64,000 nucleotides of DNA. It comes from Cumulibacter sp047975195. Lineage in GTDB: Bacteria; Actinomycetota; Actinomycetes; Mycobacteriales; Antricoccaceae. The notes below the pieces were generated by a model. That model ran no database searches. It was not told the origin of the DNA and saw only the letters and a program-made list of their open reading frames with translations. The stretch's first letter is position 1, and the number at the start of each line of letters is the position of its first letter. Shown in pieces: positions 8,726 to 17,269 of this stretch. Both the position numbers and the translations under genes were made by a program. The stretch spans positions 1-64,000 of the forward strand of contig JBKEDB010000087.1 in NCBI GenBank assembly GCA_047975195.1, given 5' to 3'.

Positions 8726-10123
8726 CTACGAGCCGATCAGCTTCGGCGCCAGGTATCCCAGCAACGCATCGATACCGACGCGCTCTTGCTGCATCGTGTC
8801 GCGCTCACGCACGGTCACGGCGTTGTCGTCCAGCGAATCGAAGTCGACAGTGATGCAGAACGGCGTTCCGATCTCGTCCTGACGACGGTACCGGCGTCCG
8901 ATGGCTCCTGCATCGTCGAAATCAATGTTCCAGTTCTGGCGCAGCAGTGACGCGACGTCCTTCGCCTTGGGCGAAAGGTCAGCATTGCGCGACAGCGGCA
9001 GTACGGCGGCCTTGACCGGCGCGAGCCGAGGATCAAGGCGCAGCACGGTGCGTCGGTCCACGCCGCCCTTCGTGTTAGGCGCCTCGTCTTCGGCGTACGC
9101 GTCCACGAGGAAGGTCATGATCGAACGGGACAGGCCCGCCGCGGGCTCGATGACGTACGGCGTGTAGCGCTCGCCCGAGTTCGGATCGTGGAACTCCAGC
9201 GTGTTACCCGAGTGCTTGCTGTGGCTGCTGAGGTCGAAATCAGTCCGGTTCGCGATACCTTCGAGCTCACCCCATTCGCTGCCGCTGAATCCGAAGCGGT
9301 ACTCGATATCGACAGTCCGCTTCGAGTAGTGCGACAACTTCTCCTTGGGGTGCTCAAAGTGCCGCAGGTTGTCGGGGTTGATTCCGAGGTCGGTGTACCA
9401 CTTCGTGCGCTCATCGATCCAGTACTGGTGCCACTGCTCATCTTCGCCGGGCTTAACGAAGAACTCCATCTCCATCTGCTCGAATTCGCGAGTGCGGAAG
9501 ATGAAGTTGCCCGGGGTGATCTCGTTGCGAAACGACTTGCCGGTCTGCGCGATACCGAACGGCGGCTTCTTTCGGGAGGCATGCATGACGTTGGAGAAGT
9601 TGACGAAGATGCCCTGCGCGGTCTCCGGACGTAGATAATGCAGCCCGGACTCGTCCTCAATAACGCCCAGGTAGGTCTTGAGCATCATCTGGAAATCGCG
9701 CGGCTCCGTCCACTGGCCCTTCGTGCCGCAGTCAGGACATGCGATCTCGCTCATCGGAACCGCGTCCGGATCGTCGAGGCCTTTCTTCTCCGCGTACGCC
9801 TCCTGCAGGTGGTCCTGGCGGTGCCGCTTGTGGCATTGCAGACACTCGATCAGCGGATCAGTGAACGTACCGACGTGCCCCGAGGCGACCCAGGTTTCGC
9901 GCGGCAGGATGATCGACGAGTCCAGACCGACGACGTCGTCGCGGCCGTGCACCATAGAACGCCACCACTGGCGACGGATATTTTCCTTCAACTCCGCACC
10001 CAGTGGGCCGTAGTCCCAGGCGGACCGGGTGCCGCCGTAGATCTCACCGCTGGGGAAAACGAAACCCCGGCGCTTACATAAACTAACGACCTGGTCGATC
10101 TTCGAAGGTGCGGGCTTGGCCAC
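8726..10123 (-). CDS. glyS: Glycyl-tRNA synthetase (single-chain, dimeric type)
   Basis: A 465-residue class II aminoacyl-tRNA synthetase that charges tRNA-Gly. The N-terminus KIDQVVSLCKRRGFVFPSGE followed by GGTRSAWDYGPLGAELKENI is motif 1. Motif 2 is seen in GKSFRNEITPGNFIFRTREFEQMEMEFF and motif 3 in GLSRSIMTFLVDAY. The zinc-type cysteines CLQCHKRH and CPDCGTKGQW lie in the insertion. The start is GTG at 10123. The 237-nt gap upstream holds a 7-bp hairpin (10175-10196) and a 12-bp tandem duplication, but no T-box that I can recognise. Confidence 0.97.
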   Translation of the reverse strand: MAKPAPSKIDQVVSLCKRRGFVFPSGEIYGGTRSAWDYGPLGAELKENIRRQWWRSMVHGRDDVVGLDSSIILPRETWVASGHVGTFTDPLIECLQCHKRHRQDHLQEAYAEKKGLDDPDAVPMSEIACPDCGTKGQWTEPRDFQMMLKTYLGVIEDESGLHYLRPETAQGIFVNFSNVMHASRKKPPFGIAQTGKSFRNEITPGNFIFRTREFEQMEMEFFVKPGEDEQWHQYWIDERTKWYTDLGINPDNLRHFEHPKEKLSHYSKRTVDIEYRFGFSGSEWGELEGIANRTDFDLSSHSKHSGNTLEFHDPNSGERYTPYVIEPAAGLSRSIMTFLVDAYAEDEAPNTKGGVDRRTVLRLDPRLAPVKAAVLPLSRNADLSPKAKDVASLLRQNWNIDFDDAGAIGRRYRRQDEIGTPFCITVDFDSLDDNAVTVRERDTMQQERVGIDALLGYLAPKLIGS

Positions 10124-10174
10124 GGTATTGATACTCCATCCGGCTGGCGGTCGGCGGTGACGAGAACGGGGATT

Positions 10175-10196
10175 GCCTCGACGAACCTATCGAGGC
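10175..10196. other. Small hairpin in the glyS leader
   Basis: GCCTCGA and TCGAGGC form a perfect 7-bp stem around an 8-nt loop, 52 nt upstream of the glyS start. No T-tract follows on either strand, so it does not look like an intrinsic terminator. It may be an untranslated-leader structure or chance. Confidence 0.3.
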
Positions 10197-10208
10197 CAAC
10201 CTCTCTAT

Positions 10209-10232
10209 CCTACTCGCTGACCTACTCGCTGA
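10209..10232. repeat. 12-bp tandem duplication
   Basis: The unit CCTACTCGCTGA occurs twice in direct succession in the gap between glyS and the monooxygenase-like gene. It has no visible function and looks like a recent slippage product. Confidence 0.7.
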
Positions 10233-10360
10233 CTTGTCCGTGCCGTGTCTGGCTGCGGCAGCGCGGCGGCTGACGCTGGCCGTGGCGCTGATTGCGTCAG
10301 CAAGTGGAGCGCGGTCCTTATGAGTGCGCTTGTCCGTCATGAGGTGGGCGAGGATTTACT

Positions 10361-10753
10361 TCACTGAGGCGCCCAAGGCGCGGGCGGCTCCGGACGCGTG
10401 CCGAAGTCTCCGATTCCCGTGCCGTGCGCATCTTCAGCGAGGTCCCCGGCGATTCGACTGACGCCCGCATCGTCGGCGGCAAGCACGGGCTCGAAACCCG
10501 TGACCTCATCGCGTGCCAGGTACATGAACGGCGTGGCATGAACTTTCACGTCGTAATCGGACAACGCGCGACGGTAGCTGCCGACATTCGCCCACCGAGT
10601 ACACAGCACCCACGTCTGCGGCTCATCGGTACTGCGCGCTAATTCACCGCCGCGGAAACCGGCGCACCTACTGAGCGCACCAAGCGCCAGTTCTCCCTGC
10701 GCGATGAAACCCTCGCGGTCGTCGGGTCGATCGAACCGGATTATCGCCTGCAT
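10361..10753 (-). CDS. Antibiotic biosynthesis monooxygenase (ABM) domain protein
   Basis: A protein of about 130 residues with the ferredoxin-like ABM fold: beta strand MQAIIRFDRP, a helix RFGEGELALGAL-like segment (DREGFIAQGELALGALSRC), then FRGGELARSTDEPQTWVLCTRW and a helix SYRRALSDYDVKVHA. Such proteins range from quinol oxygenases to heme-degrading enzymes, so the substrate is open. I chose the ATG at 10753 because the fold begins there. An ATG at 10789 would add 12 residues and leave only 18 nt to the divergent zinc-transport gene. Confidence 0.72.
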   Translation of the reverse strand: MQAIIRFDRPDDREGFIAQGELALGALSRCAGFRGGELARSTDEPQTWVLCTRWANVGSYRRALSDYDVKVHATPFMYLARDEVTGFEPVLAADDAGVSRIAGDLAEDAHGTGIGDFGTRPEPPAPWAPQ

Positions 10754-10807
10754 CGTCCCCACCCGCCGGATCACGTCGTATGCACTCATGCAACTTTGAC
10801 AATAAGT
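10754..10807. promoter_or_regulatory. Candidate divergent promoter/operator of the zinc-transport operon
   Basis: The short gap between the monooxygenase-like gene and the ABC ATPase gene contains an AT-rich patch (about 10788-10810) in otherwise GC-rich DNA. The hexamer GTATGC occurs twice in direct orientation at 10778 and 10806. A TTGACA hexamer lies at 10796, but no convincing -10 follows. Because the operon ends in a SmtB-type regulator gene, this is where a zinc-responsive repressor would most simply act. No clear palindrome is visible. Confidence 0.35.
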
Positions 10808-11668
10808 ATGCCGTTGGAGCAACGTAGACCAGTGCCTCGCTCCCCCTCCACCGACCAGGACGTCGTCGTGCAGACACGTGGCCTGCGTGCGGCGTACGGC
10901 TCCCACACGGTGCTGTCCACCATCGACCTCACGGTACGACGCGGCGAGGTGCTCGCCATCATCGGCGCGAACGGCTCGGGCAAGTCAACGCTCATGCGCT
11001 CGCTAATCGGCCTCGTACCCGATCGAACCGGCACCGTCACTCTGTTCGGTCGAGACAGGATCACCTCCGCTGAGCGCACGCGAATCGGCTATGTCCCACA
11101 GCGGGTGAGTGCGGCGTCCGGCGTCCCGTCGACGGTTGTCGAAGTCGTGGAGTCCGGCCTGCTGTCGGGGATCTTCCACCGCACTGGCGGCGCGCGCCGT
11201 CGTGCCGCCGTGGACGCCGCGCTTGAGGCCACCGCGATCACCGACCTGCGCGCGCGTCCGGTCGCAGCACTCTCCGGCGGCCAGCAGCAACGCGTGTTGA
11301 TAGCGCGCGCACTGGTTCGAGAACCCGAACTCCTATTGCTCGACGAACCTCTCGCCGGCGTCGACCTCGAACAGCAGGCGGCGTTCGCGACAACCCTTCG
11401 CACCATCGCGGCCGCCGACCGCACGATCATTCTCGTGCTGCACGAGTTCGGACCGATCGCCCCTTTACTGACTCGCGTGATCTCGCTGGACGGCGGAAAG
11501 GTGCAGTACGACGCGTCGCCCCAGGATGCGCCAACCCACTGTGAAAGTGACGACAAGCCCAGTTGGGTGCACGCGGCGCAGGATCACGTACATCCGCATG
11601 AGGCGCCCGAGCCCGGCGGTGCAGAGTGGGTCCCTGAGGTTCTGTCGATGCGAGGTTCCGAACGGTGA
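10808..11668 (+). CDS. znuC: Zinc/manganese-type ABC transporter ATP-binding protein
   Basis: A 286-residue ABC ATPase of the ZnuC/MntB type that would energise metal import. Walker A is GANGSGKST, the Q-loop is YVPQR, the signature is LSGGQQQR, Walker B is LLLLDEPLAGVD and the switch histidine is in LVLHEF. A histidine-rich tail (HAAQDHVHPHEAP) may bind metal. Starts at TTG 10796, ATG 10808 or GTG 10868 are all possible. The gene overlaps the permease gene by 4 nt. Zinc is inferred from the family, the His tail and the SmtB-type regulator downstream; manganese cannot be excluded. Confidence 0.88.
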   Translation: MPLEQRRPVPRSPSTDQDVVVQTRGLRAAYGSHTVLSTIDLTVRRGEVLAIIGANGSGKSTLMRSLIGLVPDRTGTVTLFGRDRITSAERTRIGYVPQRVSAASGVPSTVVEVVESGLLSGIFHRTGGARRRAAVDAALEATAITDLRARPVAALSGGQQQRVLIARALVREPELLLLDEPLAGVDLEQQAAFATTLRTIAAADRTIILVLHEFGPIAPLLTRVISLDGGKVQYDASPQDAPTHCESDDKPSWVHAAQDHVHPHEAPEPGGAEWVPEVLSMRGSER

Positions 11669-12489
11669 CGGTTCTGCTCGCAGACAGCATTCTGAGCATT
11701 CCGTTCATGCAAAAGGCGCTCATCGCGGCCGTGCTCGTCGGGATATGCGCACCGGCAGTAGGCATCTACATCGTGCAGCGGAAACTGTCGCTAATGGGAG
11801 ACGGCATCGGGCACATCGCGTTCGCCGGCGTGGGCCTCGGGGTGCTGACCGGAACCTCACCGGTGATCACCGCAGTGATTGTTTCGGTCGTCGGCGCCGT
11901 CGTCACCGAGTTGGTCCGCTCGAAAGCGAAAACCAGCGGCGATCTCGCGCTGGCGATTCTGTTCTACGGAGGTATTGCGGCCGGTGCGCTCATGATGTCC
12001 ATGCAGAAATCCGGCGGCGCGACCGTGCAGTCATTCCTCTTCGGTTCGATCCTGACGGTGAACGATGAAGATCTGTGGGTTATCGCGATCCTGGCCGCTG
12101 TCGTCCTGCTGATCACGATTGGCCTGCGGAAGGTGTTGTACGCCGTCAGCAACGACGAGGAGTTCGCCCGGGTCGGCGGACTTCCGGTCAATCTGCTGAA
12201 CATCATGATCGCGGTGACGACGGCGCTCACGGTGTCGGTATCGATGCGGGTGGTTGGCCTCCTGCTGATCAGCGCGCTGATGGTGTTGCCCGTCGCGGCA
12301 TCGTCGCAACTCGCGAAATCGTTCTCGACCACACTGTTTGGCGCGATCGCGATCGGATTGCTCGTGGCAGTCGTCGGCGTCCTGTTGTCATACCCGCTGG
12401 ACGTCGGACCCGGCGCGCTTATCGTCATCCTCGCGATCGCGATGTTCTTCGTCTCGGCACTGCTCGGTAAGGTGGTACGACGCACATGA
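11665..12489 (+). CDS. znuB: Zinc/manganese-type ABC transporter permease
   Basis: A 274-residue integral membrane protein of the ABC-3 family with about eight hydrophobic helices, including FMQKALIAAVLVGICAPAVG, LIITI-type core segments and a final helix GALIVILAIAMFFVSALLG. The conserved family region SLMGDGIGHIAFAGVGLG, which faces the ATPase, is present near residue 45. It pairs with the preceding ATPase (GTGA overlap) and with the ArsR gene behind it. No solute-binding protein gene lies next to it; that component must be encoded elsewhere. Confidence 0.9.
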   Translation: MTVLLADSILSIPFMQKALIAAVLVGICAPAVGIYIVQRKLSLMGDGIGHIAFAGVGLGVLTGTSPVITAVIVSVVGAVVTELVRSKAKTSGDLALAILFYGGIAAGALMMSMQKSGGATVQSFLFGSILTVNDEDLWVIAILAAVVLLITIGLRKVLYAVSNDEEFARVGGLPVNLLNIMIAVTTALTVSVSMRVVGLLLISALMVLPVAASSQLAKSFSTTLFGAIAIGLLVAVVGVLLSYPLDVGPGALIVILAIAMFFVSALLGKVVRRT

Positions 12490-12530
12490 CAATCCATGAG
12501 CGACACGAAAAGTCCCCGGTAGGAGACCCG

Positions 12531-12902
12531 ATGACCGATGAGGCACCGATCCACGACGGCGCCCTCAGCGACGTCACCCCGAAAGTCTCCTCCCGTGGCG
12601 GTACCTCCGCGTTCATGGCCGCCGGAGAGTTGCTGAAGGCATTGTCGGCGCCGCTGCGCGCCCACCTGATCTCACTGCTCGACGAGCACGGTCCGATGTG
12701 CGTACACGAGTTGGTCGAATCCCTGGACGTCGCGCAACCGCTGGTGTCCCAGCACCTTCGGATCCTGCGCTCGGCCGGGGTCGTCGTCGGCGATCGTCAC
12801 GGGCGCGAAGTGGTGTACCGGCTCGCCGACGACCACATTGCGCACATCGTGGCCGACGCCGTCAGCCACGCTAAGGAGCACCACAACTCCCACGTCGGCT
12901 AG
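12531..12902 (+). CDS. smtB: ArsR/SmtB-family zinc-responsive transcriptional repressor
   Basis: A 123-residue winged-helix repressor. The recognition region is CVHELVESLDVAQPLVSQHLRILRSAGVV, followed by the wing GDRHGREVVYRL. Helix alpha-5 carries the complete SmtB-type metal site: D100, H102, H113 and E116 in the D-x-H-x10-H-x2-E spacing, which in SmtB/CzrA homologues binds Zn(II) and releases DNA. I chose the ATG at 12531 because AGGAG lies 5 nt upstream; an ATG at 12486 overlapping znuB as ATGA is an alternative. Its place behind znuCB implies autoregulated zinc control. In mycobacteria the comparable gene is followed by furB/zur, which is absent here. Confidence 0.9.
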   Translation: MTDEAPIHDGALSDVTPKVSSRGGTSAFMAAGELLKALSAPLRAHLISLLDEHGPMCVHELVESLDVAQPLVSQHLRILRSAGVVVGDRHGREVVYRLADDHIAHIVADAVSHAKEHHNSHVG

Positions 12903-12940
12903 CGGCGGCTGGCCTATGCCGCGCGCGCCGAGGGTCCGGG

Positions 12941-13699
12941 CTACGCCGTGCCGAAACGGCGCTCGCGCCCGGCGTATGCCAGGCACGCATCCCACAAGTC
13001 GAGTCGATCAAAATCAGGCCAACGCCGATCGACGAACATCAACTCGGCGTACGCCGATTGCCACGGCAAGAAGTTGCTGGTGCGCTGCTCGCCTGACGAA
13101 CGCAAGAACAGGTCAACGTCCGGCATATCAGGTTCATCCAGGTAGCGCGCGAACACCTCCTCGGTGATCTTGTCCGGGTTCACCAGGCCGGCTTGCACAT
13201 CCCGGGCCAGCGCGGCGGCGGCGTCGGCGATCTCCGCTCGCCCCCCATAATTGACACACATCGTCAACGTGCAGGTCGTGTTGTCTTTGGTCAGTTCCTC
13301 GGCAATCTCGAGCTCCTTGATCACCGATCGCCACAAGCGCGGACGCCGACCGGCCCAACGCACCCGGACACCGAGTTCGTGCATCTCATCGCGACGCCGA
13401 CGGATCACGTCGCGGTTGAACCCCATCAGGAAGCGGACCTCGTCCGGCGATCGCTTCCAGTTCTCCGTCGAGAACGCGTACGCCGACACCCACTTGACGC
13501 CAATTTCGATCGCGCCCTCGACTACGTCGAACAGCGACGACTCCCCCGCCTCGTGTCCCTTGGTGCGAGCCAGCCCGCGCGATTTTGCCCAGCGACCATT
13601 TCCGTCCATCACGATCGCGACGTGGTTCGGCACCTTGTCCGCAGGCAGGTCGGGTGCGATGGCGCCCGACGGATGCGGGGTGGGCCGGCGCGGCGGCAT
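12941..13699 (-). CDS. uppS: Isoprenyl (undecaprenyl/decaprenyl) diphosphate synthase
   Basis: A 252-residue cis-prenyltransferase that makes the polyprenyl carrier lipid for peptidoglycan and arabinogalactan. The catalytic start IVMDGNGRWAKSRGLARTKGHEAG holds the conserved Asp and the diphosphate-binding Arg/His. LTMCVNYGGRAEIADA and the C-terminal DLFLRSSGEQRTSNFLPWQSAYAE substrate site are also seen. I chose the ATG at 13699, which overlaps the recO stop by one base; the open frame upstream is not homologous. Product chain length cannot be read from sequence. Confidence 0.95.
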   Translation of the reverse strand: MPPRRPTPHPSGAIAPDLPADKVPNHVAIVMDGNGRWAKSRGLARTKGHEAGESSLFDVVEGAIEIGVKWVSAYAFSTENWKRSPDEVRFLMGFNRDVIRRRRDEMHELGVRVRWAGRRPRLWRSVIKELEIAEELTKDNTTCTLTMCVNYGGRAEIADAAAALARDVQAGLVNPDKITEEVFARYLDEPDMPDVDLFLRSSGEQRTSNFLPWQSAYAELMFVDRRWPDFDRLDLWDACLAYAGRERRFGTA

Positions 13700-14526
13700 C
13701 AACGAGGTACCTCGCTCTCTCGTGCCCCCAGGGGCAGTCCGTCGAACAGATCTGGATCGATGTCGTCGTACGGCGAGGCCGTCAAGGTGGCCGGCCGGTC
13801 TCGCTCCACCAGCGGCAGCGAACGCAACGCGCGCTCCAGATGCCACTGCAGGTGGGCGGCGAGCACGCCACTGGATTCGCGTTGCACCCTACGTTCGCTG
13901 GATTCGGCTAGTTCCCAATCACCGCATAGCAACGCGTTCAGGTGCGCGGGGGTCTCACCTTGGATCGTGACCGCGCGCGGTACGGCGCAGGACGTACACG
14001 TCGTTCCCCCGGATTCCACCGAATAACGGCGATGCGGCCCCGGCGTCGCGCAACGCGCGCATTCGTTCAGCGCCGGCTCCCAGCCGGCGACCGACATCGC
14101 ACGGACCAAGAACGCATCCAGCACCAGTTGCGCGGACTTTTCCTTTTGGCCAAGCGAACGCAGGGCGCCAACCAGCAGCAGGTACAACCGCAGTGATGCG
14201 GCACCCTCCTCGCCGGCGAGTCGCTCACTGGCTTCGAGTATTGCCTGCATCGTCGTATAACGCGGGTAGTCATCGACAACCTGTGCGCCGAAGTGGTGCA
14301 GGCTTTCTGCCTGCGTCACGATGCCCAGCGACCTACCCGCGTACAGCTGCAGATCGACGTGGCTACCTGGTTCCAGCCGCGCGCCGAATTTCGAACCGGT
14401 GCGCCGTACGCCTTTGGCGACAGCACGTACGACACCGCCACGGCGGGTCAGCAGGGTGACGATGCGGTCGGCCTCCCCCAGCTTGTGCAGCCGTAGGACG
14501 ACGCCCTCGTCGCGAACGGTGGTCAT
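13699..14526 (-). CDS. recO: DNA repair protein RecO
   Basis: A 275-residue recombination mediator that loads RecA with RecR. The N-terminal OB fold is recognised by RDEGVVLRLHKLGEADRIVTLLTRRGG and VRAVAKGVRRTGSKFG. The central zinc finger has CARCATPGP and, 13 residues on, CTSC. Length is normal for actinobacterial RecO. It lies in the usual order era - hypothetical - recO - uppS, with uppS translationally coupled to it. Confidence 0.95.
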   Translation of the reverse strand: MTTVRDEGVVLRLHKLGEADRIVTLLTRRGGVVRAVAKGVRRTGSKFGARLEPGSHVDLQLYAGRSLGIVTQAESLHHFGAQVVDDYPRYTTMQAILEASERLAGEEGAASLRLYLLLVGALRSLGQKEKSAQLVLDAFLVRAMSVAGWEPALNECARCATPGPHRRYSVESGGTTCTSCAVPRAVTIQGETPAHLNALLCGDWELAESSERRVQRESSGVLAAHLQWHLERALRSLPLVERDRPATLTASPYDDIDPDLFDGLPLGARESEVPR

Positions 14527-14543
14527 TCGCTAGATCATCCCAC

Positions 14544-15008
14544 CTACTCGCCCCGCGCGGCGGTAAGTCGGCGTTCGATCTCCGCCTGCGCCTCGATTGC
14601 GCCGCGCTCATACCCGGATTTCCCCACGCCGAGGTACACCAACAAATCGCGCACGTGGCCGTTATTCAGCAAGATCCGCAAACCCTGATTGTGCTGCAGA
14701 CGCGTACGCATTTCGCGGCCACCGACTGCTTTCACGTCGCTCCACGGCCACGAATCACGGGAGCCGGTCTTCGTCTCGGCGATCGCGATGCCCTCGTCGT
14801 CAACGATGAGTAATCGCTTGACCGTCGGCGAGGTTGCATCCAAGCAGGGCGCACTCCAGGTGCCGGCGGGCAGGTCGTCAACCACTTTTTGTTGTCGAGT
14901 CCGTTCGCGCTTAGCAACCAGAACGGCGATCGCGAGGACAACCACGAGCGCAACCAGCGCCCACGCCCCCGGGTAGTACGCCGCTGCACCGTCGGCGGCG
15001 AGCACCAT
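14544..15008 (-). CDS. Membrane-anchored hypothetical protein between era and recO
   Basis: A 154-residue protein with one N-terminal membrane helix (YYPGAWALVALVVVLAIAVLVAK) and a cytoplasmic part with alternating strands (RLLIVDDEGIAIAETKTGSRDSWPWSDVKAVGGREMRTRLQ) that resembles a PH-like domain of the YcxB/PH-8 type. Its start directly follows the era stop. Related genes in the same place are common in actinobacteria. No function is known to me. Confidence 0.75.
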   Translation of the reverse strand: MVLAADGAAAYYPGAWALVALVVVLAIAVLVAKRERTRQQKVVDDLPAGTWSAPCLDATSPTVKRLLIVDDEGIAIAETKTGSRDSWPWSDVKAVGGREMRTRLQHNQGLRILLNNGHVRDLLVYLGVGKSGYERGAIEAQAEIERRLTAARGE

Positions 15009-15920
15009 CTAGAACCCCAACCTGGTGAGCTTCTTGGGATCACGCTGCCACTCGGCCAGCACGCTCACGTGCAGATGCAGGTAGATCCGCATACCCAGCC
15101 GCTCTTCGATTTGTTTGCGCGCGACGGTGCCGATCTGCTTGATCCGTGAACCGCGCGGGCCGAGAATGATGGGTTTCTGACTGGATCGCTCGACATACAG
15201 GAACGCGTGCACGTCGAGGCCCTCGGAGTTCTCGCGCGGCAAAATTTCCTCTACGGCGCAGGCGATCGAGTGCGGTAACTCGTCGCGGGCCTCGGCCAGC
15301 GCCGCCTCACGGATAAACTCCGCGATCAGTTTCTCCGTGCTCTCGTCGGTCTTCTCATCGTCCAGGAAGAGTTTCGGACCTTCGGGTAATTGCTTCTCGA
15401 TGAGTTCCAGCAACAGTTCGGTCTGCTCACCGGACACCGCGGAGATCGGAATGATCTCGGCAAACTCACGACCGAGTTCGGACTGAAGTTCGTTTACTTG
15501 CAGCAACGCCTCCGCCACCCGACGCGGGGCCGCGGTATCGGTCTTCGTGACGATGCCGATCACTGGAGCCTTCGTGTTCTCACGGAGCATCCGCGCGATG
15601 TACTTGTCGCCTGGGCCCACCTTTTCTCCGGCGGGCAGGCAAAAACCGATCACGTCAACCTCGGACAGGGTTGCTGTGACCACGTCGTTTAGCCGCTCGC
15701 CGAGCAGGGTCCGCGGACGGTGCAGTCCAGGGGTGTCCACAATGACGATCTGCGCATCAGGGCGGTCGACGATCCCCCGGATCGCGTGCCGGGTCGTCTG
15801 CGGCTTGTCGCTGGTGATCGCGATCTTCTCGCCCACCAACGCATTGGTGAGCGTGGACTTTCCCGCATTGGGCCGCCCCACAAAGCTGACGAATCCGCTG
15901 CGATGCGCCGGTTCGCTCAT
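15009..15920 (-). CDS. era: GTPase Era, 16S rRNA-binding ribosome assembly factor
   Basis: A 303-residue GTPase of 30S maturation. The G motifs are GRPNAGKST (G1), the switch RHAIRGIV region (G2), DTPGLHRPR (G3) and TKTD (G4). The C-terminal KH domain contains ILGPRGSRIKQIGTVARKQIEERLG, which binds the 3' end of 16S rRNA. It overlaps the upstream CorC-like gene by 4 nt, and ybeY and phoH lie just beyond, making a ribosome-maturation operon. Confidence 0.97.
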   Translation of the reverse strand: MSEPAHRSGFVSFVGRPNAGKSTLTNALVGEKIAITSDKPQTTRHAIRGIVDRPDAQIVIVDTPGLHRPRTLLGERLNDVVTATLSEVDVIGFCLPAGEKVGPGDKYIARMLRENTKAPVIGIVTKTDTAAPRRVAEALLQVNELQSELGREFAEIIPISAVSGEQTELLLELIEKQLPEGPKLFLDDEKTDESTEKLIAEFIREAALAEARDELPHSIACAVEEILPRENSEGLDVHAFLYVERSSQKPIILGPRGSRIKQIGTVARKQIEERLGMRIYLHLHVSVLAEWQRDPKKLTRLGF

Positions 15921-17269
15921 CGTTCCACCTCCTGGTCGCGATACGGATAATCCCGTTCGTCCTGCTGATTCTCGCCGGAGAGGTCAGGACCGGGCGAAGA
16001 TTCGCGCACGACGCGCACGGACGAAATCCGATTTCGCCGTCCGATGGTGTCCTCTGCCTCCAACCGGAGGCCCGCAACGCGCACGACGGCGCCGGGAATC
16101 GGTACCAACCCGAGTTGCTGCGCCATGAGACCGCCGACGGTCTCCACGTCGTCGTTGATCTCGATGTCGACCCCGAACTTTTCAGCGAGGTCCTCAACGG
16201 TGACTCGAGACTGAATCCGCACACTACCGTCGTCGAGGTCCTCGATCGGCGCGACCTCGTTCGTGTCGTATTCGTCCGCGATCTCGCCGACGATCTCCTC
16301 CAGGATGTCCTCAATGGTCAACAGACCGGCCGTGCCGCCGTACTCGTCGATCACGATCGCGATGTGGATCCGGTTGATCTGCATCTCGCGCAGTAGGTCG
16401 TCAACCGGCTTCGATTCGGGGACGAAACTCGCCGGTCGCATCACCTCGGCGATAGGGGTTTTTCGAGCGGTATCGGCTTCCGATCCCTGGGTGCGCCGTA
16501 CCAGATCTTTCAGGTACACGACTCCGATGATGTCGTCGACGTTCTCGCCGACGACCGGGATGCGAGAAAAACCGCTGCGCAATGCCAGGGCGAGTGCCTG
16601 CCCGACGCGTTTGGAGCCCTCGATCCACACCATCTCCGGCCGCGGGACCATCACCTCCCGGGCGATGGTGTCGCCGAGGCCGAATACCGCGTGAACCATC
16701 TCGCGTTCTTCATGCTCAACGACACCGCGCTGTTCGGCCAGATCAACCAGCTCGCGCAGTTCAACTTCAGTGGCAAACGGGCCTTCCCGGAAACCGCGCC
16801 CCGGGGTGATCGCGTTGCCAATCACGATCAGTAAGTCGGCGATCGGGCCGAGCACGATCCCTAGCGTGCGCACCAGGACGGCCGTACGCAGCGCCGTGGC
16901 ATACGGGTGTTGGCGGCCCAGCGTACGCGGGCCCACACCGACGATGACGTAACTGATCACGGTCATCCCGGCCGCCGCAGTCAGCACCTGTACCCAGGTG
17001 GCGTCAATGTAGTTGGTGATCACGACGGTAGCCATCACCACCGCCGTCATCTCGCATGCGAGGCGCAGCAGCAGTAGGAGGTTGGTATGGCGCGGCAGGT
17101 CAGCAACAACATCCGCGAGCGCTTTCGCTCCGCGCACACCTTCCTTGCAGAACTCAGATACGCGCGCCTTACTGACTCGAAGCAGTGCTGCGTCGACCAT
17201 GGCGAAGACGCCGCCCAGGACGACGAGGACCAGGGCGACGATCAGCAGCGTCAAGTCCGAACTAGCCAC
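15917..17269 (-). CDS. HlyC/CorC-family CNNM/CBS-domain membrane protein
   Basis: A 450-residue protein with an N-terminal CNNM/DUF21 membrane domain of about four helices, two CBS domains (around VPRPEMVWIEGSKRVGQALALALRSGFSRIPV and EVMRPASFVPESKPVDDLLREMQ) and a C-terminal CorC/HlyC domain beginning ATVGGLMA-like sequence (VETVGGLMAQQLGLVPIPGAVV). Relatives act in magnesium or cobalt export or control; older names as haemolysin are misleading. It overlaps ybeY by 8 nt and era by 4 nt in the conserved phoH-ybeY-CBS-era order. Confidence 0.93.
   Translation of the reverse strand: MASSDLTLLIVALVLVVLGGVFAMVDAALLRVSKARVSEFCKEGVRGAKALADVVADLPRHTNLLLLLRLACEMTAVVMATVVITNYIDATWVQVLTAAAGMTVISYVIVGVGPRTLGRQHPYATALRTAVLVRTLGIVLGPIADLLIVIGNAITPGRGFREGPFATEVELRELVDLAEQRGVVEHEEREMVHAVFGLGDTIAREVMVPRPEMVWIEGSKRVGQALALALRSGFSRIPVVGENVDDIIGVVYLKDLVRRTQGSEADTARKTPIAEVMRPASFVPESKPVDDLLREMQINRIHIAIVIDEYGGTAGLLTIEDILEEIVGEIADEYDTNEVAPIEDLDDGSVRIQSRVTVEDLAEKFGVDIEINDDVETVGGLMAQQLGLVPIPGAVVRVAGLRLEAEDTIGRRNRISSVRVVRESSPGPDLSGENQQDERDYPYRDQEVER

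Noticed and set aside
10124..10360. T-box riboswitch upstream of glyS
   Set aside because: Only a 7-bp hairpin and a 12-bp duplication are seen. No T-box sequence, specifier loop or terminator/antiterminator pair is visible.
13193..14026. A 277-codon plus-strand frame across uppS and recO
   Set aside because: It spans the boundary of two well-identified minus-strand genes and matches nothing.
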